A DNA stretch of 64,000 bases, from the NCBI RefSeq assembly GCF_002015045.1, contig NZ_MUXX01000003.1, forward strand, positions 117,696-181,695, read 5' to 3'. Position numbers and translations under genes: made by a program. Shown one piece after another: positions 1 to 9,850 of this stretch; the stretch's first letter is position 1; the number at the start of each line of letters is the position of its first letter. Source of the DNA: Haemophilus paraphrohaemolyticus (GTDB lineage Bacteria > Pseudomonadota > Gammaproteobacteria > Enterobacterales > Pasteurellaceae). The notes below the pieces were generated by a model that had not been told where the DNA came from, ran no database searches, and saw only the letters and a list, made by a program, of their open reading frames with translations.

Positions 1-690
1 ATCACTTACGGATTTAGCGAAAATGCGGATTATCGTATCGAAGACTACCAACAAACAGGCTTCCAAGGGCACTACACGGTGATTTGCCCTAATGGAGAAC
101 GTGTTGAGGTGCTGTTAAACGTACCTGGTCGTCATAATGCATTGAATGCGACTGCAGCACTTGCGGTTGCTAAAGAAGAAGGCATTGCCAATGAAGCGAT
201 TTTAGCCGCACTTGCAGATTTCCAAGGAGCGGGGCGTCGCTTTGACCAATTGGGTTCATTTATTCGTCCGAATGGTAAAGTGATGTTGGTAGACGATTAT
301 GGTCATCACCCAACGGAAGTTGATGTGACGATTAAAGCTGCACGTCAAGGCTGGGAAGGCAAACGTGTTGTGATGGTATTCCAGCCGCACCGCTATTCGC
401 GTACCCGTGACCTGTTTGATGATTTCGTGCAAGTGTTATCGCAAGTCGATGCGTTGGTAATGTTAGATGTATATGCGGCAGGCGAAGCTCCGATTGTTGG
501 AGCAGACAGTAAAGCATTATGCCGTTCTATCCGTAACTTGGGTAAGGTTGATCCAATTTTGGTGTCGGATACCAGCCAATTAGGCGAGGTGCTTGATCAA
601 ATCATTCAAGATGGTGATTTGATTTTGGCACAAGGTGCGGGCAATGTGAGCAAACTTTCGCGTGATTTAGCAGAGAGTTGGAAAGCATAA
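1..690 (+). CDS. murC: UDP-N-acetylmuramate--L-alanine ligase, C-terminal part
   Basis: Cytoplasmic Mur ligase that adds L-alanine to UDP-N-acetylmuramic acid, the first peptide step of peptidoglycan precursor synthesis. Frame 1 is open from base 1, so the gene begins before the window; about 229 residues of the usual ~475 are present. The visible part is the central/C-terminal Mur ligase region, with the typical segments [22 protein letters not shown] and [12 protein letters not shown]. The next gene is ddl, the order of the dcw cluster (murG-murC-ddlB-ftsQAZ) in gamma-proteobacteria. A 126-base gap with an inverted repeat separates it from ddl. Identification is secure from the family motifs; only the start is missing. 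Confidence 0.96.
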   Translation: MTYGFSENADYRIEDYQQTGFQGHYTVICPNGERVEVLLNVPGRHNALNATAALAVAKEEGIANEAILAALADFQGAGRRFDQLGSFIRPNGKVMLVDDYGHHPTEVDVTIKAARQGWEGKRVVMVFQPHRYSRTRDLFDDFVQVLSQVDALVMLDVYAAGEAPIVGADSKALCRSIRNLGKVDPILVSDTSQLGEVLDQIIQDGDLILAQGAGNVSKLSRDLAESWKA

Positions 691-723
691 ACAGTTGTTT
701 TTGCAACATATTTTGCAAATTAC

Positions 724-732
724 ACCGCTTGT
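724..732 (-). other. DNA uptake signal, Apl-type core (example)
   Basis: ACCGCTTGT, the complement of ACAAGCGGT, followed on its own reading strand by an AT-rich tract with TTTGCAAA. This nine-base core is known as the uptake signal of the A. pleuropneumoniae/Mannheimia branch of Pasteurellaceae. Full or near-full copies recur through the window, for example at 1185-1193 inside ddl and in gaps near 5123, 9805, 11396, 20113, 24490, 25360, 40233, 41941 and 46069. Here the core overlaps the left end of the inverted repeat at 731-798. Confidence 0.8.
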
Positions 733-798
733 AGGGGCGTGTTGCACACGTCCTGATATACCAAAGATGTTAAAAGGGCGTATGCAACACGACCCTAC
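731..798. repeat. Palindromic intergenic repeat, family 1, copy A
   Basis: The left arm begins GTAGGGGCGTGTTGCACACG and the right arm ends CGTATGCAACACGACCCTAC. The arms are complementary at 21 of 24 positions by hand count. Two further intergenic elements with the same GTAGGGTGTG-type ends occur at 6068-6143 and 28412-28505. It lies between murC and ddl and could form a large hairpin in the transcript. No coding potential is seen. Confidence 0.7.
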
Positions 799-816
799 GA
801 GAAAATCGAGAATACA

Positions 817-1728
817 ATGAACATTAAAAACGAAAAAATCGCAGTGTTATTTGGGGGCGTTTCGATGGAACGCGAGGTATCGTTAAACTCTGGTGCAGCG
901 GTAACCGAAGCCCTTAAAAACCTTGGCTATGATGTGGAAGGTATTGATACCAAAGAGTTCCCAATTGAAAAATTAAAAGAAAAAGGGATTCAACGTGTCT
1001 TCAACATTTTACACGGTGGCATTGGTGAGAACGGTGTGTTGCAAGGTGCTTTGGAACAGATGGGCATTCCTTACACAGGCTGTGGCGTGATGGCATCAGC
1101 AATCACTTTAGATAAATTTCGCACCAAATTATTATGGCAAGCTGTTGGTTTACCGACTGCAGAAATGGTGGTAGTAAAACGCGGACAAGCGGTCGATTCT
1201 GCAGCCATTATTGCAAAATTAGGCTTGCCAGTGTTTGTTAAACCTTCTTGTGAAGGTTCAAGCGTTGGCGTGTTCAAGGTAAAAACTGAAGCGGAATTAC
1301 AGCCTGCGATTGAAGAAGCGCTAAAATTTGACAGCATTGTGTTAGTTGAAGAATTTTTAGCAGGGGCGGAATATTCTGTGCCGGTGTTAGATGGCGAAGT
1401 ATTGCCTGCAGTGCAAGTGATTCCAGAAGGCGAATTTTACGATTATCACGCCAAATATATTTCAGACAATACCCAATATGTCGTGCCCGCATTAAGCGAT
1501 GAACGCCAAGCCGAGGTGGCAAAAATTGTGAAGCAAGCCTTTGATGTGGTGGGCTGTAGGGGTTGGAGCCGTATTGATGTGATGGAAGATGCGAACGGTA
1601 ATTTCCGTTTAGTCGAAGTAAATACCTGCCCAGGTATGACAAGTCACAGCATCTTCCCGAAATCGGCAGCAACCGTGGGTTATAGCTTTGAACGTTTAGT
1701 TGAACGTGTGTTGGAGTTAAGTGCGTAA
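817..1728 (+). CDS. ddlB: D-alanine--D-alanine ligase
   Basis: Cytoplasmic ATP-grasp enzyme that joins two D-alanines to make the dipeptide end of the peptidoglycan stem peptide. At 303 residues it matches the DdlB size. The N-terminus has the Ddl signature [17 protein letters not shown], the middle has HGGIGENG and [11 protein letters not shown] (ATP-grasp lid), and the C-terminal half has RIDVMED and [13 protein letters not shown], which includes the metal/ATP ligands. The stop TAA shares its last A with the ATG of ftsQ, indicating translational coupling. An uptake-signal core lies inside the coding region near 1185. Paralogue ddlA cannot be excluded by sequence alone, but the position beside ftsQ points to ddlB. 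Confidence 0.97.
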   Translation: MNIKNEKIAVLFGGVSMEREVSLNSGAAVTEALKNLGYDVEGIDTKEFPIEKLKEKGIQRVFNILHGGIGENGVLQGALEQMGIPYTGCGVMASAITLDKFRTKLLWQAVGLPTAEMVVVKRGQAVDSAAIIAKLGLPVFVKPSCEGSSVGVFKVKTEAELQPAIEEALKFDSIVLVEEFLAGAEYSVPVLDGEVLPAVQVIPEGEFYDYHAKYISDNTQYVVPALSDERQAEVAKIVKQAFDVVGCRGWSRIDVMEDANGNFRLVEVNTCPGMTSHSIFPKSAATVGYSFERLVERVLELSA

Positions 1729-2528
1729 TGGTTGCGTTTGCTCGTAAGAGAAAACCGAATTATCTTCGCCTTGCGAAAGAGTATATGGCAACAAAGTTTC
1801 ATTTGTTACCTATGAAATGGTTAACTTCATTTAAGCCATTGATTCTGTTATTCTGCTTCATTGTAATGTATGTTTTGTACGCGAATTGGTCGTCTTTGCT
1901 AGAAGGTTTAGATAGAACCTCTATTCGTGCTTATGCATTAACAAATAAGACACAATTTACGACTAATGCAGATATTCGTGAAACTTTAGCCAAAGAGCCC
2001 GCTCTAAAAGGATATTTTTCTCAAGATATTCAAGAAGTTAAAGATAAGTTAATGCAACTCTCTTGGGTTAAAGATGTAGTTGTACGAAAATCTTATCCTG
2101 ATCGTTTAAGTATTGGATTGGTTGAGCATAAACCTGTGGCAGTATGGAATAACATTCACTATCTTTCTGATCAAGGAGTGGTATTTAATTTACCCGCAGA
2201 TCGCTTTGATCGCACAGGCTTGCCTCAGATGTTTGGACCAGACGCAGAAAGCAAAGAGGTTTTAAATGCTTGGGCTAAGATTCAAGCTGAATTAGCTTCT
2301 CGTAATTTATCGCTTAAATCTCTTGCGATGGATAATCGAGGCTCTTGGTCTATTACGTTAACGAATAATATTGAATTAAGATTAGGTCGTGGTGAATGGA
2401 CACCCAAAATTGACCGCTTTATGATGATTTTTCCTGATATAGAAATTCCTGAAGGGCAGCGTTTGGGCTATGTTGATTTACGCTATGAGCATGGTGCAGC
2501 CGTAGGTTTCTATCCAATCCCCAAATAG
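1728..2528 (+). CDS. ftsQ: Cell division protein FtsQ
   Basis: Bitopic inner-membrane divisome protein that binds FtsL/FtsB and links the Z ring to septal wall synthesis. There is a basic cytoplasmic N-terminus, one hydrophobic segment at about residues 36-52 (LILLFCFIVMYVLYANW), then a periplasmic POTRA-type domain starting near ADIRETLAKEP and the FtsQ/DivIB region with WVKDVVVRKSYPDRL. The length of 266 residues is normal for the family. Its ATG overlaps the stop of ddl by one base and ftsA follows after 26 bases, so the genes are co-transcribed. Family sequences diverge quickly, so the neighbourhood is strong supporting evidence. Confidence 0.95.
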   Translation: MVAFARKRKPNYLRLAKEYMATKFHLLPMKWLTSFKPLILLFCFIVMYVLYANWSSLLEGLDRTSIRAYALTNKTQFTTNADIRETLAKEPALKGYFSQDIQEVKDKLMQLSWVKDVVVRKSYPDRLSIGLVEHKPVAVWNNIHYLSDQGVVFNLPADRFDRTGLPQMFGPDAESKEVLNAWAKIQAELASRNLSLKSLAMDNRGSWSITLTNNIELRLGRGEWTPKIDRFMMIFPDIEIPEGQRLGYVDLRYEHGAAVGFYPIPK

Positions 2529-2554
2529 TAAAGTGCAAATAAACGAAAAATAAA

Positions 2555-3838
2555 ATGAGTGATAATACAAATGAGCTAGATACCATCGTTGGGTTAGATA
2601 TTGGCACTTCTAAGACAGTTGCTGTCATCGGTGAGATGCTACCTGATGGTGTAATTAAAGTGCTAGGCACAGGTGTTGCCCCTTCAAAAGGGGTTGATCG
2701 CGGAGGCATCATTGATTTAGATGCCGTTGTGCGTTCTATTCGCAATGCAATTGAAGAGGCGGAATCGGTTTCAAACCTTGAATTTTTTAAGGTTATGTTG
2801 GCTATTTCTGGCTCACATATTACGGGCTTAAATGAAATGGGTCAGGTGCCATTAGTTGATCTTGTCCGTAAAGAAGATGTTGAAGATGCTACGCGTAATG
2901 CGAGATCAGTACGTTTACCTGATGGTTTGGAAATGTTGCATGTTATTCCACAAGAATTTAAGGTTGATCGCTTACCGGCAACGAAAAATCCTGTCGGTTT
3001 ATCGGGCAATCGTTTAACTGCCCATGTGCATTTAATTGCGGCTCATCAAGATTGGAAACGTAATTTAGTTAATGCCGTAGAGTATGATAAAAAATCAGAA
3101 GTGGCGAGCGTCGTCTTTTCTGGATTAGCTTCCGCTTGTTCGGTTTTAACTGAAGATGATAAAGAACTCGGGGTTTGCTTAATTGACATCGGTGCAGGTA
3201 CGATGGATGTGATGGTTTATACCGATGGTGCATTACGTTTTAGTAAGGTTTATCCATTTGGTGGCAATGATATTACCGATTTTATTGCTCGTACTTTTAC
3301 TATGACCCGCAAAGAAGCCGAAAATATTAAAATTAATTACGGCAGTGCGGTTTCACCACCACCAAATAATCCAGATAAGAAATTCTCAATTTCGGGCTTA
3401 TCTGGAAGTGCACCTCGTATTTATACAAGAGCTCACGTTGCGGAGGTAACCGCACAATGCTATAGCGATTTATTTAAAGTAGTTAATGCTGATTTAATGC
3501 AATTACACCAAGAATTATATCAACAAGGTATAAAACAAGAATTAATTGCAGGTTTTGTATTAACTGGTGGTGGTTCGCAAATGGAAGATATTGTAAAATG
3601 TGCAAAAAATATCTTTGAAGCACATGTAAGGGTAGGAAATCCGCTCAATATTGCAGGTTTAACAGATTATGTAAATAAGCCTCAATATGCGACAGTATTA
3701 GGACTTTTGCAGTATAATTTTCATTATCCAATACAAAAAAATTCAACCTTGATAAATAACCAAAGTGTGTCAGATATAATTGAAGACGTGAAGAAAAAAT
3801 CACGTAAAATTTTACATTGGGTTAAATCAAATTTTTAA
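2555..3838 (+). CDS. ftsA: Cell division protein FtsA
   Basis: Actin-like ATPase that anchors FtsZ filaments to the inner membrane and recruits later divisome proteins. The N-terminal phosphate-1 motif (VGLDIGTSKTVAVIGE) is followed by the SHS2-type 1C domain and the phosphate-2 region (CLIDIGAGTMDVMVY); GFVLTGGGSQMEDI is the adenosine motif. The C-terminus ends in a basic amphipathic stretch (KKKSRKILHWVKSNF), the membrane-targeting helix. At 427 residues the length is typical. It sits between ftsQ and ftsZ as in most gamma-proteobacteria. Confidence 0.97.
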   Translation: MSDNTNELDTIVGLDIGTSKTVAVIGEMLPDGVIKVLGTGVAPSKGVDRGGIIDLDAVVRSIRNAIEEAESVSNLEFFKVMLAISGSHITGLNEMGQVPLVDLVRKEDVEDATRNARSVRLPDGLEMLHVIPQEFKVDRLPATKNPVGLSGNRLTAHVHLIAAHQDWKRNLVNAVEYDKKSEVASVVFSGLASACSVLTEDDKELGVCLIDIGAGTMDVMVYTDGALRFSKVYPFGGNDITDFIARTFTMTRKEAENIKINYGSAVSPPPNNPDKKFSISGLSGSAPRIYTRAHVAEVTAQCYSDLFKVVNADLMQLHQELYQQGIKQELIAGFVLTGGGSQMEDIVKCAKNIFEAHVRVGNPLNIAGLTDYVNKPQYATVLGLLQYNFHYPIQKNSTLINNQSVSDIIEDVKKKSRKILHWVKSNF

Positions 3839-3886
3839 ATTAAAATTAAATAAGTTAATATGATGCTTATTTTTAGGGAGTAAAGC

Positions 3887-5116
3887 ATGTTTGAACCAGT
3901 TTATGAAATGACGCCTGATGCGATTATTAAAGTCGTTGGTGTTGGTGGCGGTGGCGGTAACGCTTTAAATCATATGGTAAGAAGCTGTCAAGAAGATGAT
4001 ATCGGCAGCGTTGAGTTTTTTTCAGTGAATACAGATGCACAAGTATTACGCTCAAGTTCTGTTCGCAACACTGTTCAAATTGGTGCAAGCATTACCCACG
4101 GTTTAGGTGCAGGTGCGGATCCAAATATTGGTTATCAATCTGCTGAAGAAGACCGTGAAGCACTCGGTAATATGATCAACGGTGCAGATATGGTGTTTAT
4201 CGCAGCGGGTATGGGTGGCGGTACTGGCACAGGTGCAGCACCTGTTATTGCTGAAATTGCAAAAAGCCAAGAAGCATTAACTGTTGCAATCGTGACCAAA
4301 CCATTCAATTTTGAAGGTAAAAAACGTGCTCATTTTGCGGAACAAGGGATTAAAGAGCTATCTAAGAATGTAGACTCTCTCATTATTATCCAAAATGAAA
4401 AATTACTAAAAGTACTTCCTAAAAATATTAAATTTAAAGAAGCTTATGCTTATGCTGATGATGTTTTACGCAATGCCGTATTAGGCATCACAGATATGAT
4501 TACCAAAGAAGGTTTGGTAAACGTTGACTTTGCAGACGTAAAAAAAGTTATGTCTGAGATGGGACGTGCAATGATGGGAACAGGCGTTGCAGAGGGAGAC
4601 GGTCGTGCAGAACGTGCGGCAATGGATGCAGTTGCAAGCCCATTATTGGAAGATGTAGATTTATCTGGTGCAAAAGGTGTGTTAATTAACATCTCTGCAG
4701 GTGATGATTTAGAATTGAACGAGGTAGATGCCGTTGTAAAATATGTGACAGAAGCCGCAGATCCAGACGCAACTATCATCTTCGGTACGACATTCTACCC
4801 TGACATGGAAGGTCAAATCCGCGTAACATTAGTTGCAACAGGTTTAGGCCAAGCAGAAGAGTTAGCAATGCCACGTACAGGTATGTTACAACAGCCACAA
4901 ATGCCAGTTGAACAAGCGCAACCCGTACAAAAACCTGTAGGTTATGGTACTCAACAGCCTATTCAGCAAAACCCGAATTATGCTCATCAGCCACATCCAA
5001 CTGGCTTTAACCAAGCACCACAAAATGCTGGAACAACGCAACAGCCAAGAACGATTGATCCAAACCAAATGTTCTCACCAAGTGCTATTCCAGGATTTAT
5101 GCGAAACGGTCACTAA
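3887..5116 (+). CDS. ftsZ: Cell division protein FtsZ
   Basis: Tubulin-like GTPase that polymerises into the Z ring at midcell. The glycine-rich loop GVGGGGGN is at residues 18-25, the tubulin signature GGGTGTG at about 110-116 and the T7 catalytic loop NVDFADVK near 210. A Gln/Pro-rich flexible linker follows residue ~325. The conserved C-terminal peptide that docks on FtsA/ZipA appears as IPGFMRNGH, a variant of the E. coli form IPAFLRKQ. The ribosome binding site is strong (AGGGAG 8 bases before the ATG). This protein is the reference for the divergent paralogue at 9851-10555. Confidence 0.98.
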   Translation: MFEPVYEMTPDAIIKVVGVGGGGGNALNHMVRSCQEDDIGSVEFFSVNTDAQVLRSSSVRNTVQIGASITHGLGAGADPNIGYQSAEEDREALGNMINGADMVFIAAGMGGGTGTGAAPVIAEIAKSQEALTVAIVTKPFNFEGKKRAHFAEQGIKELSKNVDSLIIIQNEKLLKVLPKNIKFKEAYAYADDVLRNAVLGITDMITKEGLVNVDFADVKKVMSEMGRAMMGTGVAEGDGRAERAAMDAVASPLLEDVDLSGAKGVLINISAGDDLELNEVDAVVKYVTEAADPDATIIFGTTFYPDMEGQIRVTLVATGLGQAEELAMPRTGMLQQPQMPVEQAQPVQKPVGYGTQQPIQQNPNYAHQPHPTGFNQAPQNAGTTQQPRTIDPNQMFSPSAIPGFMRNGH

Positions 5117-5142
5117 TTTTGACCGCTTGCGAGGAATAAAAA

Positions 5143-6063
5143 ATGATTAAACAAAGAACCCTAAAACAAGCAACCAAAGTTACTGGCATTGGTTTGCACA
5201 GTGGCAAAAAAGTAACGCTCACTTTGCGTCCTGCACCTGCCAATACGGGGATTATTTATGCTCGAACCGATTTAGAACCTGCAGTTTACTTCCCTGCAAG
5301 TGCGGAATCGATTCGTGATACACAACTTTGTACTTGTATGATCAACGATGACGGTGTGCGTATTTCAACCGTTGAACACTTAAATGCAGCGATGGCAGCA
5401 TTAGGTTTAGATAATCTTATCGTTGAAGTCGATGCCCCAGAAATTCCAATTATGGATGGTAGTTCAAGTCCGTTTATCTATCTTTTCTTAGATGCAGGTA
5501 TCGAAGAGCAAAATGCCCCGAAAAAATTCATCCGTATTAAAGAAACCGTACGTGTGGAAGAGGGCGATAAATGGGCAGAAATCAGACCTTATGCAAATGG
5601 TTTAAAATTAGATTTCACCATTGATTTTAATCACCCGATGATTAGCAAAGATGTACGCCATTTTGCGATGGATCTTTCAGCAGAAAACTTCATTCAGCAA
5701 ATTAGCCGTGCAAGAACCTTTACTTTTATGAAAGATGTGGAATATCTCCAATCGATTGGTTTAGCACTAGGCGGCAGCTTAGATAATGCGATCGTGTTAG
5801 ATGACTACCGCATTCTGAATGAAGATGGTTTACGCTATAAAGATGAGTTAGTGAAACACAAAATGCTTGATTCTATTGGCGATCTCTTTATGTGTGGTTA
5901 CAACATCTTAGGTGATTTCAGAGCCTATAAATCAGGTCACGGCGTGAACAATAAATTACTCCGTGCGGTGCTCGCGAATGAAAATGCGTGGGAGTTTGTC
6001 ACTTTCGAAGACAAAGAAGCCGTGCCGCAGGGTTATCGCTTAAAAGAGCTTGTTTTTATTTAG
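5143..6063 (+). CDS. lpxC: UDP-3-O-acyl-N-acetylglucosamine deacetylase
   Basis: Zinc amidohydrolase for the committed step of lipid A synthesis; cytoplasmic. At 306 residues the length fits. The zinc/active-site segments are visible: [14 protein letters not shown] (first histidine ligand) and [12 protein letters not shown] (second histidine and the aspartate ligand), and the product-side motif SGHGVNN near the C-terminus carries the conserved histidine. It follows ftsZ after 26 bases, the classic end of the dcw cluster. An uptake-signal-like GCAAGCGGTC lies in that gap. Confidence 0.97.
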   Translation: MIKQRTLKQATKVTGIGLHSGKKVTLTLRPAPANTGIIYARTDLEPAVYFPASAESIRDTQLCTCMINDDGVRISTVEHLNAAMAALGLDNLIVEVDAPEIPIMDGSSSPFIYLFLDAGIEEQNAPKKFIRIKETVRVEEGDKWAEIRPYANGLKLDFTIDFNHPMISKDVRHFAMDLSAENFIQQISRARTFTFMKDVEYLQSIGLALGGSLDNAIVLDDYRILNEDGLRYKDELVKHKMLDSIGDLFMCGYNILGDFRAYKSGHGVNNKLLRAVLANENAWEFVTFEDKEAVPQGYRLKELVFI

Positions 6064-6067
6064 TATA

Positions 6068-6143
6068 GTAGGGTGTGTGGATTGAAAAATCCACGCACGC
6101 TTTTCTATATTGATGTGCGTGAAATGAATTTCACATACCCTAC
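6068..6143. repeat. Palindromic intergenic repeat, family 1, copy B
   Basis: Starts GTAGGGTGTGTGGATT and ends TTTCACATACCCTAC. Each half also folds on itself: GTGTGTGGATT pairs with AATCCACGCAC, and GTGCGTGAAAT pairs with ATTTCACATAC, so the transcript can form either one long hairpin or two side by side. The right end runs directly into ACAAGCGATC, one mismatch from an uptake-signal core. It lies just after the lpxC stop and may act as the cluster terminator. Confidence 0.7.
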
Positions 6144-6232
6144 AAGCGATCGAATTTATAGAACAATTTGCAAATATCATACAAACCGCTACAATGCGGT
6201 TAATTTTTTATATAAACAAAGGATCATTTTTA

Positions 6233-6829
6233 ATGAAAATTACTAAAAACGTAGTACCAAGCATTGCTTATCAAGTACGTACTCAAGATGGCGTATTAGT
6301 GGACGAAGCACCAGCGAACCAACCTTTAGAATACTTACATGGTCACAATAACCTTGTTGAAGGTTTAGAAAAAGCATTAGAGGGTAAAGCAGTTGGCGAT
6401 ACTTTTGAAGTGCGTGTAAGCCCAGAAGAAGGCTACGGCGAATACAACGAAAATATGGTGCAACGTGTACCAAAAGATGTATTTATGGGCGTAGATGAGT
6501 TAGAAGTAGGTATGCGTTTTATCGCCGATACGGACTTAGGTCCATTACCTGTTGTGATCACGGAAGTAGATGGTGATGAAGTGGTGGTTGATGGTAACCA
6601 TATGCTTGCAGGTCAAGAATTACTCTTCTCTGTAGAAGTGGTTGGCACACGTGAAGCAACTTTGGAAGAGATCGCACACGGCCACATTCACTCTGGTCAC
6701 GAACATGGTTGCGGCTGTGGTGGTCATGACAGCGATGAAGAAGAAGGTCACGGCTGCTGTGGCGGTGGTCATCACCATCATCACGATCACGGACACAGTC
6801 ATGGCAGCTGTGGTTGCGGTGGACACTAA
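6233..6829 (+). CDS. slyD: FKBP-type peptidyl-prolyl isomerase SlyD
   Basis: Cytosolic prolyl isomerase/chaperone with a metal-binding tail, which in E. coli delivers nickel for hydrogenase maturation. The FKBP domain spans residues ~1-70 and 125-145 with the inserted IF chaperone flap between them (LEYLHGHNNLVEGLEKAL, then SPEEGYGEYNENMVQRVP). From about residue 149 the tail is almost entirely His, Cys, Gly and acidic residues. I chose the ATG at 6233 (MKITKN), preceded by AAAGGA, rather than the in-frame ATG at 6194, because SlyD proteins begin here. It is a single gene followed by a terminator. Confidence 0.95.
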   Translation: MKITKNVVPSIAYQVRTQDGVLVDEAPANQPLEYLHGHNNLVEGLEKALEGKAVGDTFEVRVSPEEGYGEYNENMVQRVPKDVFMGVDELEVGMRFIADTDLGPLPVVITEVDGDEVVVDGNHMLAGQELLFSVEVVGTREATLEEIAHGHIHSGHEHGCGCGGHDSDEEEGHGCCGGGHHHHHDHGHSHGSCGCGGH

Positions 6830-6844
6830 TTAACTAATTGCAAT

Positions 6845-6868
6845 GGGGCGTGCTAAACACGCCCTTTT
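6845..6868 (+). terminator. Rho-independent terminator after slyD
   Basis: The stem GGGCGTG/CACGCCC (7 base pairs, 5-base loop) is followed by TTTT. It lies 15 bases after the slyD stop and upstream of the chosen ilvA start. Confidence 0.8.
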
Positions 6869-6923
6869 CGACTATCTAACCCTTTCAATCCCTGCCTTTG
6901 GGAAGATCATTAAAACCAATCAT

Positions 6924-8447
6924 ATGACACAACAAATCCTATCGAATACGGACTATCTCCGCACTATTCTTAGTTCCAATATTTATGATCTCGCTCAAGT
7001 CACGCCATTGCAAAAGATGGATAAGCTCTCTTCACGCTTGAAAAATAATATTTTCATCAAACGTGAAGATCGCCAGCCAGTGCATAGCTTTAAGCTACGC
7101 GGAGCATTTGCGATGATTTCTAATCTTTCTAAAGCTCAAAAAGAAGCGGGTGTGATTGCGGCTTCTGCGGGTAACCACGCTCAAGGTGTCGCGCTTTCAG
7201 CAAAACATTTAAGCTTACGTGCGTTAATCGTGATGCCTCAAAACACGCCAAGTATTAAAGTGGATGCTGTGCGTGGTTTTGGCGGCGAAGTGCTACTTTA
7301 TGGTGCGAACTTTGACGAAGCCAAAGCCAAAGCACTTGAGCTTTCAAAAGAGTTGAATATGACCTTTATTCACCCATTTGATGACCCTGCTGTGATTGCA
7401 GGACAAGGCACGATCGCGATGGAGCTCATTCAACAACGTTCCGATCTGAACCGCATTTTTGTGCCTGTTGGCGGTGGTGGTTTGATCGCAGGGATCGCAG
7501 TCCTTGTGAAACAACTTCTGCCTGAAATTCAAGTGATCGGCGTGGAGTCCAAAGACTCCGCTTGTTTATATCACGCATTAAAAGCGGGTCAGCCTGTCGA
7601 TTTAGATCACGTAGGTTTATTCGCTGACGGTATTGCGGTAAAACGTATCGGCGATGAAACTTTCCGTATTTGTAAACAATATGTTGATGATGTAGTTTTA
7701 GTCGATAACGATGAAATCTGTGCGGCATTGAAAGATATTTTTGAGAATGTGCGTGCGGTGGCGGAGCCTTCGGGCGCAACCTCGCTTGCAGGCTTGAAAA
7801 AATATGTGAAAAAGCACGGCATCGAAGGAGAAAATCTCGCTTGCGTGCTCTCAGGTGCAAACCTTAATTTCCATACCTTGCGTTTTGTGTCTGAGCGTTG
7901 CGAAATTGGCGAAAAACGTGAAGCTTTATTAGCGGTAACTATTCCAGAGCAAAAAGGCAGCTTCTTAAAATTCTGCCAAATTCTGGGTAGCCGTGCGGTG
8001 ACAGAATTTAACTACCGCCACGCAGATGATGCCAATGCGTGTATTTTTGTAGGCGTACGCATTTCTGGTAGCCAAGAAAAAGCAGAAATTCTCGAAGAAC
8101 TTCGCCAAAATGGTTACGATGTGAGCGATTTATCAGATGATGACATCGCAAAAACCCACGTGCGTTATATGATTGGTGGTAGACCAGCTAGCATTCAAAA
8201 CGAAAAACTCTACCGCTTTGACTTTCCAGAACAGAAAGGGGCATTACTTAAATTCTTACAAGCCTTAACCGATTGGGATATTTCGTTGTTCCACTACCGT
8301 GCACACGGGGCAGACTACGGTGATATTTTAGCCGCATTCTCTATGACAGCAGGCTCAGAAGCAGAATTAACCAAACATTTAGAACAATTAGGCTATCGCT
8401 ACCAAGACGTAAGCGACAGCTTAGCTTATCAATACTTTTTAAAATAA
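6924..8447 (+). CDS. ilvA: Threonine dehydratase, biosynthetic
   Basis: PLP enzyme that deaminates L-threonine to 2-oxobutanoate, the first step of isoleucine synthesis; normally inhibited by isoleucine. The catalytic domain has the PLP lysine in HSFKLRGAF (about residue 57), the phosphate-binding loop SAGNHAQGVA and the glycine cluster VPVGGGGLIAG. Two C-terminal ACT-like regulatory domains follow, from about residues 330 and 420. The ATG at 6924 (MTQQILSN) gives 507 residues and aligns with family N-termini. The longer in-frame ATG at 6843 would place a terminator hairpin inside the gene. glmM begins 9 bases after the stop. Confidence 0.95.
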   Translation: MTQQILSNTDYLRTILSSNIYDLAQVTPLQKMDKLSSRLKNNIFIKREDRQPVHSFKLRGAFAMISNLSKAQKEAGVIAASAGNHAQGVALSAKHLSLRALIVMPQNTPSIKVDAVRGFGGEVLLYGANFDEAKAKALELSKELNMTFIHPFDDPAVIAGQGTIAMELIQQRSDLNRIFVPVGGGGLIAGIAVLVKQLLPEIQVIGVESKDSACLYHALKAGQPVDLDHVGLFADGIAVKRIGDETFRICKQYVDDVVLVDNDEICAALKDIFENVRAVAEPSGATSLAGLKKYVKKHGIEGENLACVLSGANLNFHTLRFVSERCEIGEKREALLAVTIPEQKGSFLKFCQILGSRAVTEFNYRHADDANACIFVGVRISGSQEKAEILEELRQNGYDVSDLSDDDIAKTHVRYMIGGRPASIQNEKLYRFDFPEQKGALLKFLQALTDWDISLFHYRAHGADYGDILAAFSMTAGSEAELTKHLEQLGYRYQDVSDSLAYQYFLK

Positions 8448-8456
8448 GGAACATTT

Positions 8457-9788
8457 ATGGCTCGCAAATATTTCGGTACAGATGGTGTACGCGGTGAAGT
8501 AGGTAAATTCCCGATTACCCCAGAATTTGCGTTAAAACTCGGCTGGGCGGCAGGTAAAGTGCTTGCGACTCAAGGCACGAAAAAAGTGATTATCGGTAAA
8601 GATACCCGTATTTCTGGCTATATGTTGGAATCGGCACTTGAAGCGGGCTTAACCGCGGCGGGTTTATCTGCGGTGTTTGTCGGTCCAATGCCAACCCCTG
8701 CGATTGCTTATTTAACCCGCACTTTCCGTGCAGAAGCAGGGATCGTAATTTCAGCCTCTCACAATCCATACTACGATAACGGAATCAAATTCTTCTCATC
8801 AGTGGGCGAAAAATTACCTGATGAAGTAGAAGAAGCGATCGAAGCGATGTTAGATGAACCGATGGACTGCGTAGACTCGGCTAGCCTTGGTAAAGCAAGC
8901 CGTATCAACGATGCGGCGGGTCGTTACATTGAATTTTGTAAAGCTGGTTTCCCATCCGAATTAAGCTTAGACGGCTTAAAAATTGTGGTGGATTGTGCGA
9001 ACGGTGCAACTTACCACATTGCACCAAACGTAATGCGTGAGTTAGGGGCTGATGTTATCGAAATCGGCACACGTCCGAACGGTTTAAACATCAACGAAAA
9101 ATGTGGGGCAACTGACATCAAAGCACTTCAAAAAGTGGTGAAAGAGTCTGAAGCAGACATCGGTTTAGCTTACGATGGTGATGGCGACCGCATTATGATG
9201 GTAGACCACTTAGGCAACAAAGTAGATGGCGACCAAATTCTGTTTATTTTGGCACGCGAAGCTTTACGTGCGGGTAAATTAAAAGGTGGCGTAGTAGGTA
9301 CATTAATGAGCAATATGAGCTTAGAACTCTCATTAAAAGAACTTGCGATTCCATTCGTGCGTGCCAATGTAGGTGACCGCTATGTGCTTGAGCAGTTAAA
9401 AGAGAAAGGCTGGAAATTAGGCGGTGAAAATTCAGGGCACATCATCGTGTTAGATAAAAACACCACGGGTGATGGTATTGTTGCCTCGCTTGAAGTGTTA
9501 GCTGCAATGGTAAAACACAACCTAACCTTAAACGAATTAGCAAAAGCTGTGCCACTCTTCCCGCAAGTGTTAATTAACGTTCGCTTCGCAGGTGGTGAAA
9601 ACCCACTCAACAGCGAAGAAGTAAAAGCTGTTGCAAAATCAGTAGAAGAACGCTTAGCAGGAAAAGGACGTATCTTGTTACGTAAATCAGGTACAGAACC
9701 GCTTATTCGTGTGATGGTAGAGTGTGAAGATGCAACGTTAGCCCAAAGCTGTGCGGAAGAGATTGCGGAAGCAGTGAAACGTAACTAA
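8457..9788 (+). CDS. glmM: Phosphoglucosamine mutase
   Basis: Interconverts glucosamine-6-phosphate and glucosamine-1-phosphate, feeding UDP-GlcNAc for peptidoglycan and lipid A. The N-terminus is YFGTDGVRG. The phosphoserine loop [12 protein letters not shown] carries the catalytic serine, the metal loop is [11 protein letters not shown], the sugar loop is GGENSGHI and the phosphate-binding loop near the C-terminus is [13 protein letters not shown]. At 443 residues it is standard. It follows ilvA by 9 bases and ends at a paired-uptake-signal terminator. Confidence 0.97.
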   Translation: MARKYFGTDGVRGEVGKFPITPEFALKLGWAAGKVLATQGTKKVIIGKDTRISGYMLESALEAGLTAAGLSAVFVGPMPTPAIAYLTRTFRAEAGIVISASHNPYYDNGIKFFSSVGEKLPDEVEEAIEAMLDEPMDCVDSASLGKASRINDAAGRYIEFCKAGFPSELSLDGLKIVVDCANGATYHIAPNVMRELGADVIEIGTRPNGLNINEKCGATDIKALQKVVKESEADIGLAYDGDGDRIMMVDHLGNKVDGDQILFILAREALRAGKLKGGVVGTLMSNMSLELSLKELAIPFVRANVGDRYVLEQLKEKGWKLGGENSGHIIVLDKNTTGDGIVASLEVLAAMVKHNLTLNELAKAVPLFPQVLINVRFAGGENPLNSEEVKAVAKSVEERLAGKGRILLRKSGTEPLIRVMVECEDATLAQSCAEEIAEAVKRN

Positions 9789-9804
9789 TCTTTTCATAAA
9801 CAAC

Positions 9805-9846
9805 AAGCGGTGGATTTTGTAAAACAAATTGCAAAATCCACCGCTT
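9805..9846. terminator. Bidirectional terminator built from two inverted uptake signals
   Basis: AAGCGGTGGATTTTG and its exact complement CAAAATCCACCGCTT form a 15-base-pair stem around a 12-base loop. It sits between the convergent ends of glmM and the FtsZ-like gene, so it can serve both. Paired inverted uptake signals acting as terminators are known in Pasteurellaceae. Confidence 0.8.
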
Positions 9847-9850
9847 ACCT

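Noticed and set aside
3353..3361. CAGTGCGGT in ftsA as a Hin-type uptake core
   Set aside because: One mismatch and no AT-rich tail.
6194..6232. Upstream start for slyD
   Set aside because: The added 13 residues are hydrophobic and unlike the family; AAAGGA fits the ATG at 6233.
6660..6829. His/Cys-rich frames on both strands near the slyD end
   Set aside because: They are shadows of the metal-binding SlyD tail.
6843..6923. Upstream start for ilvA
   Set aside because: It would translate through the slyD terminator; the family starts near the ATG at 6924.
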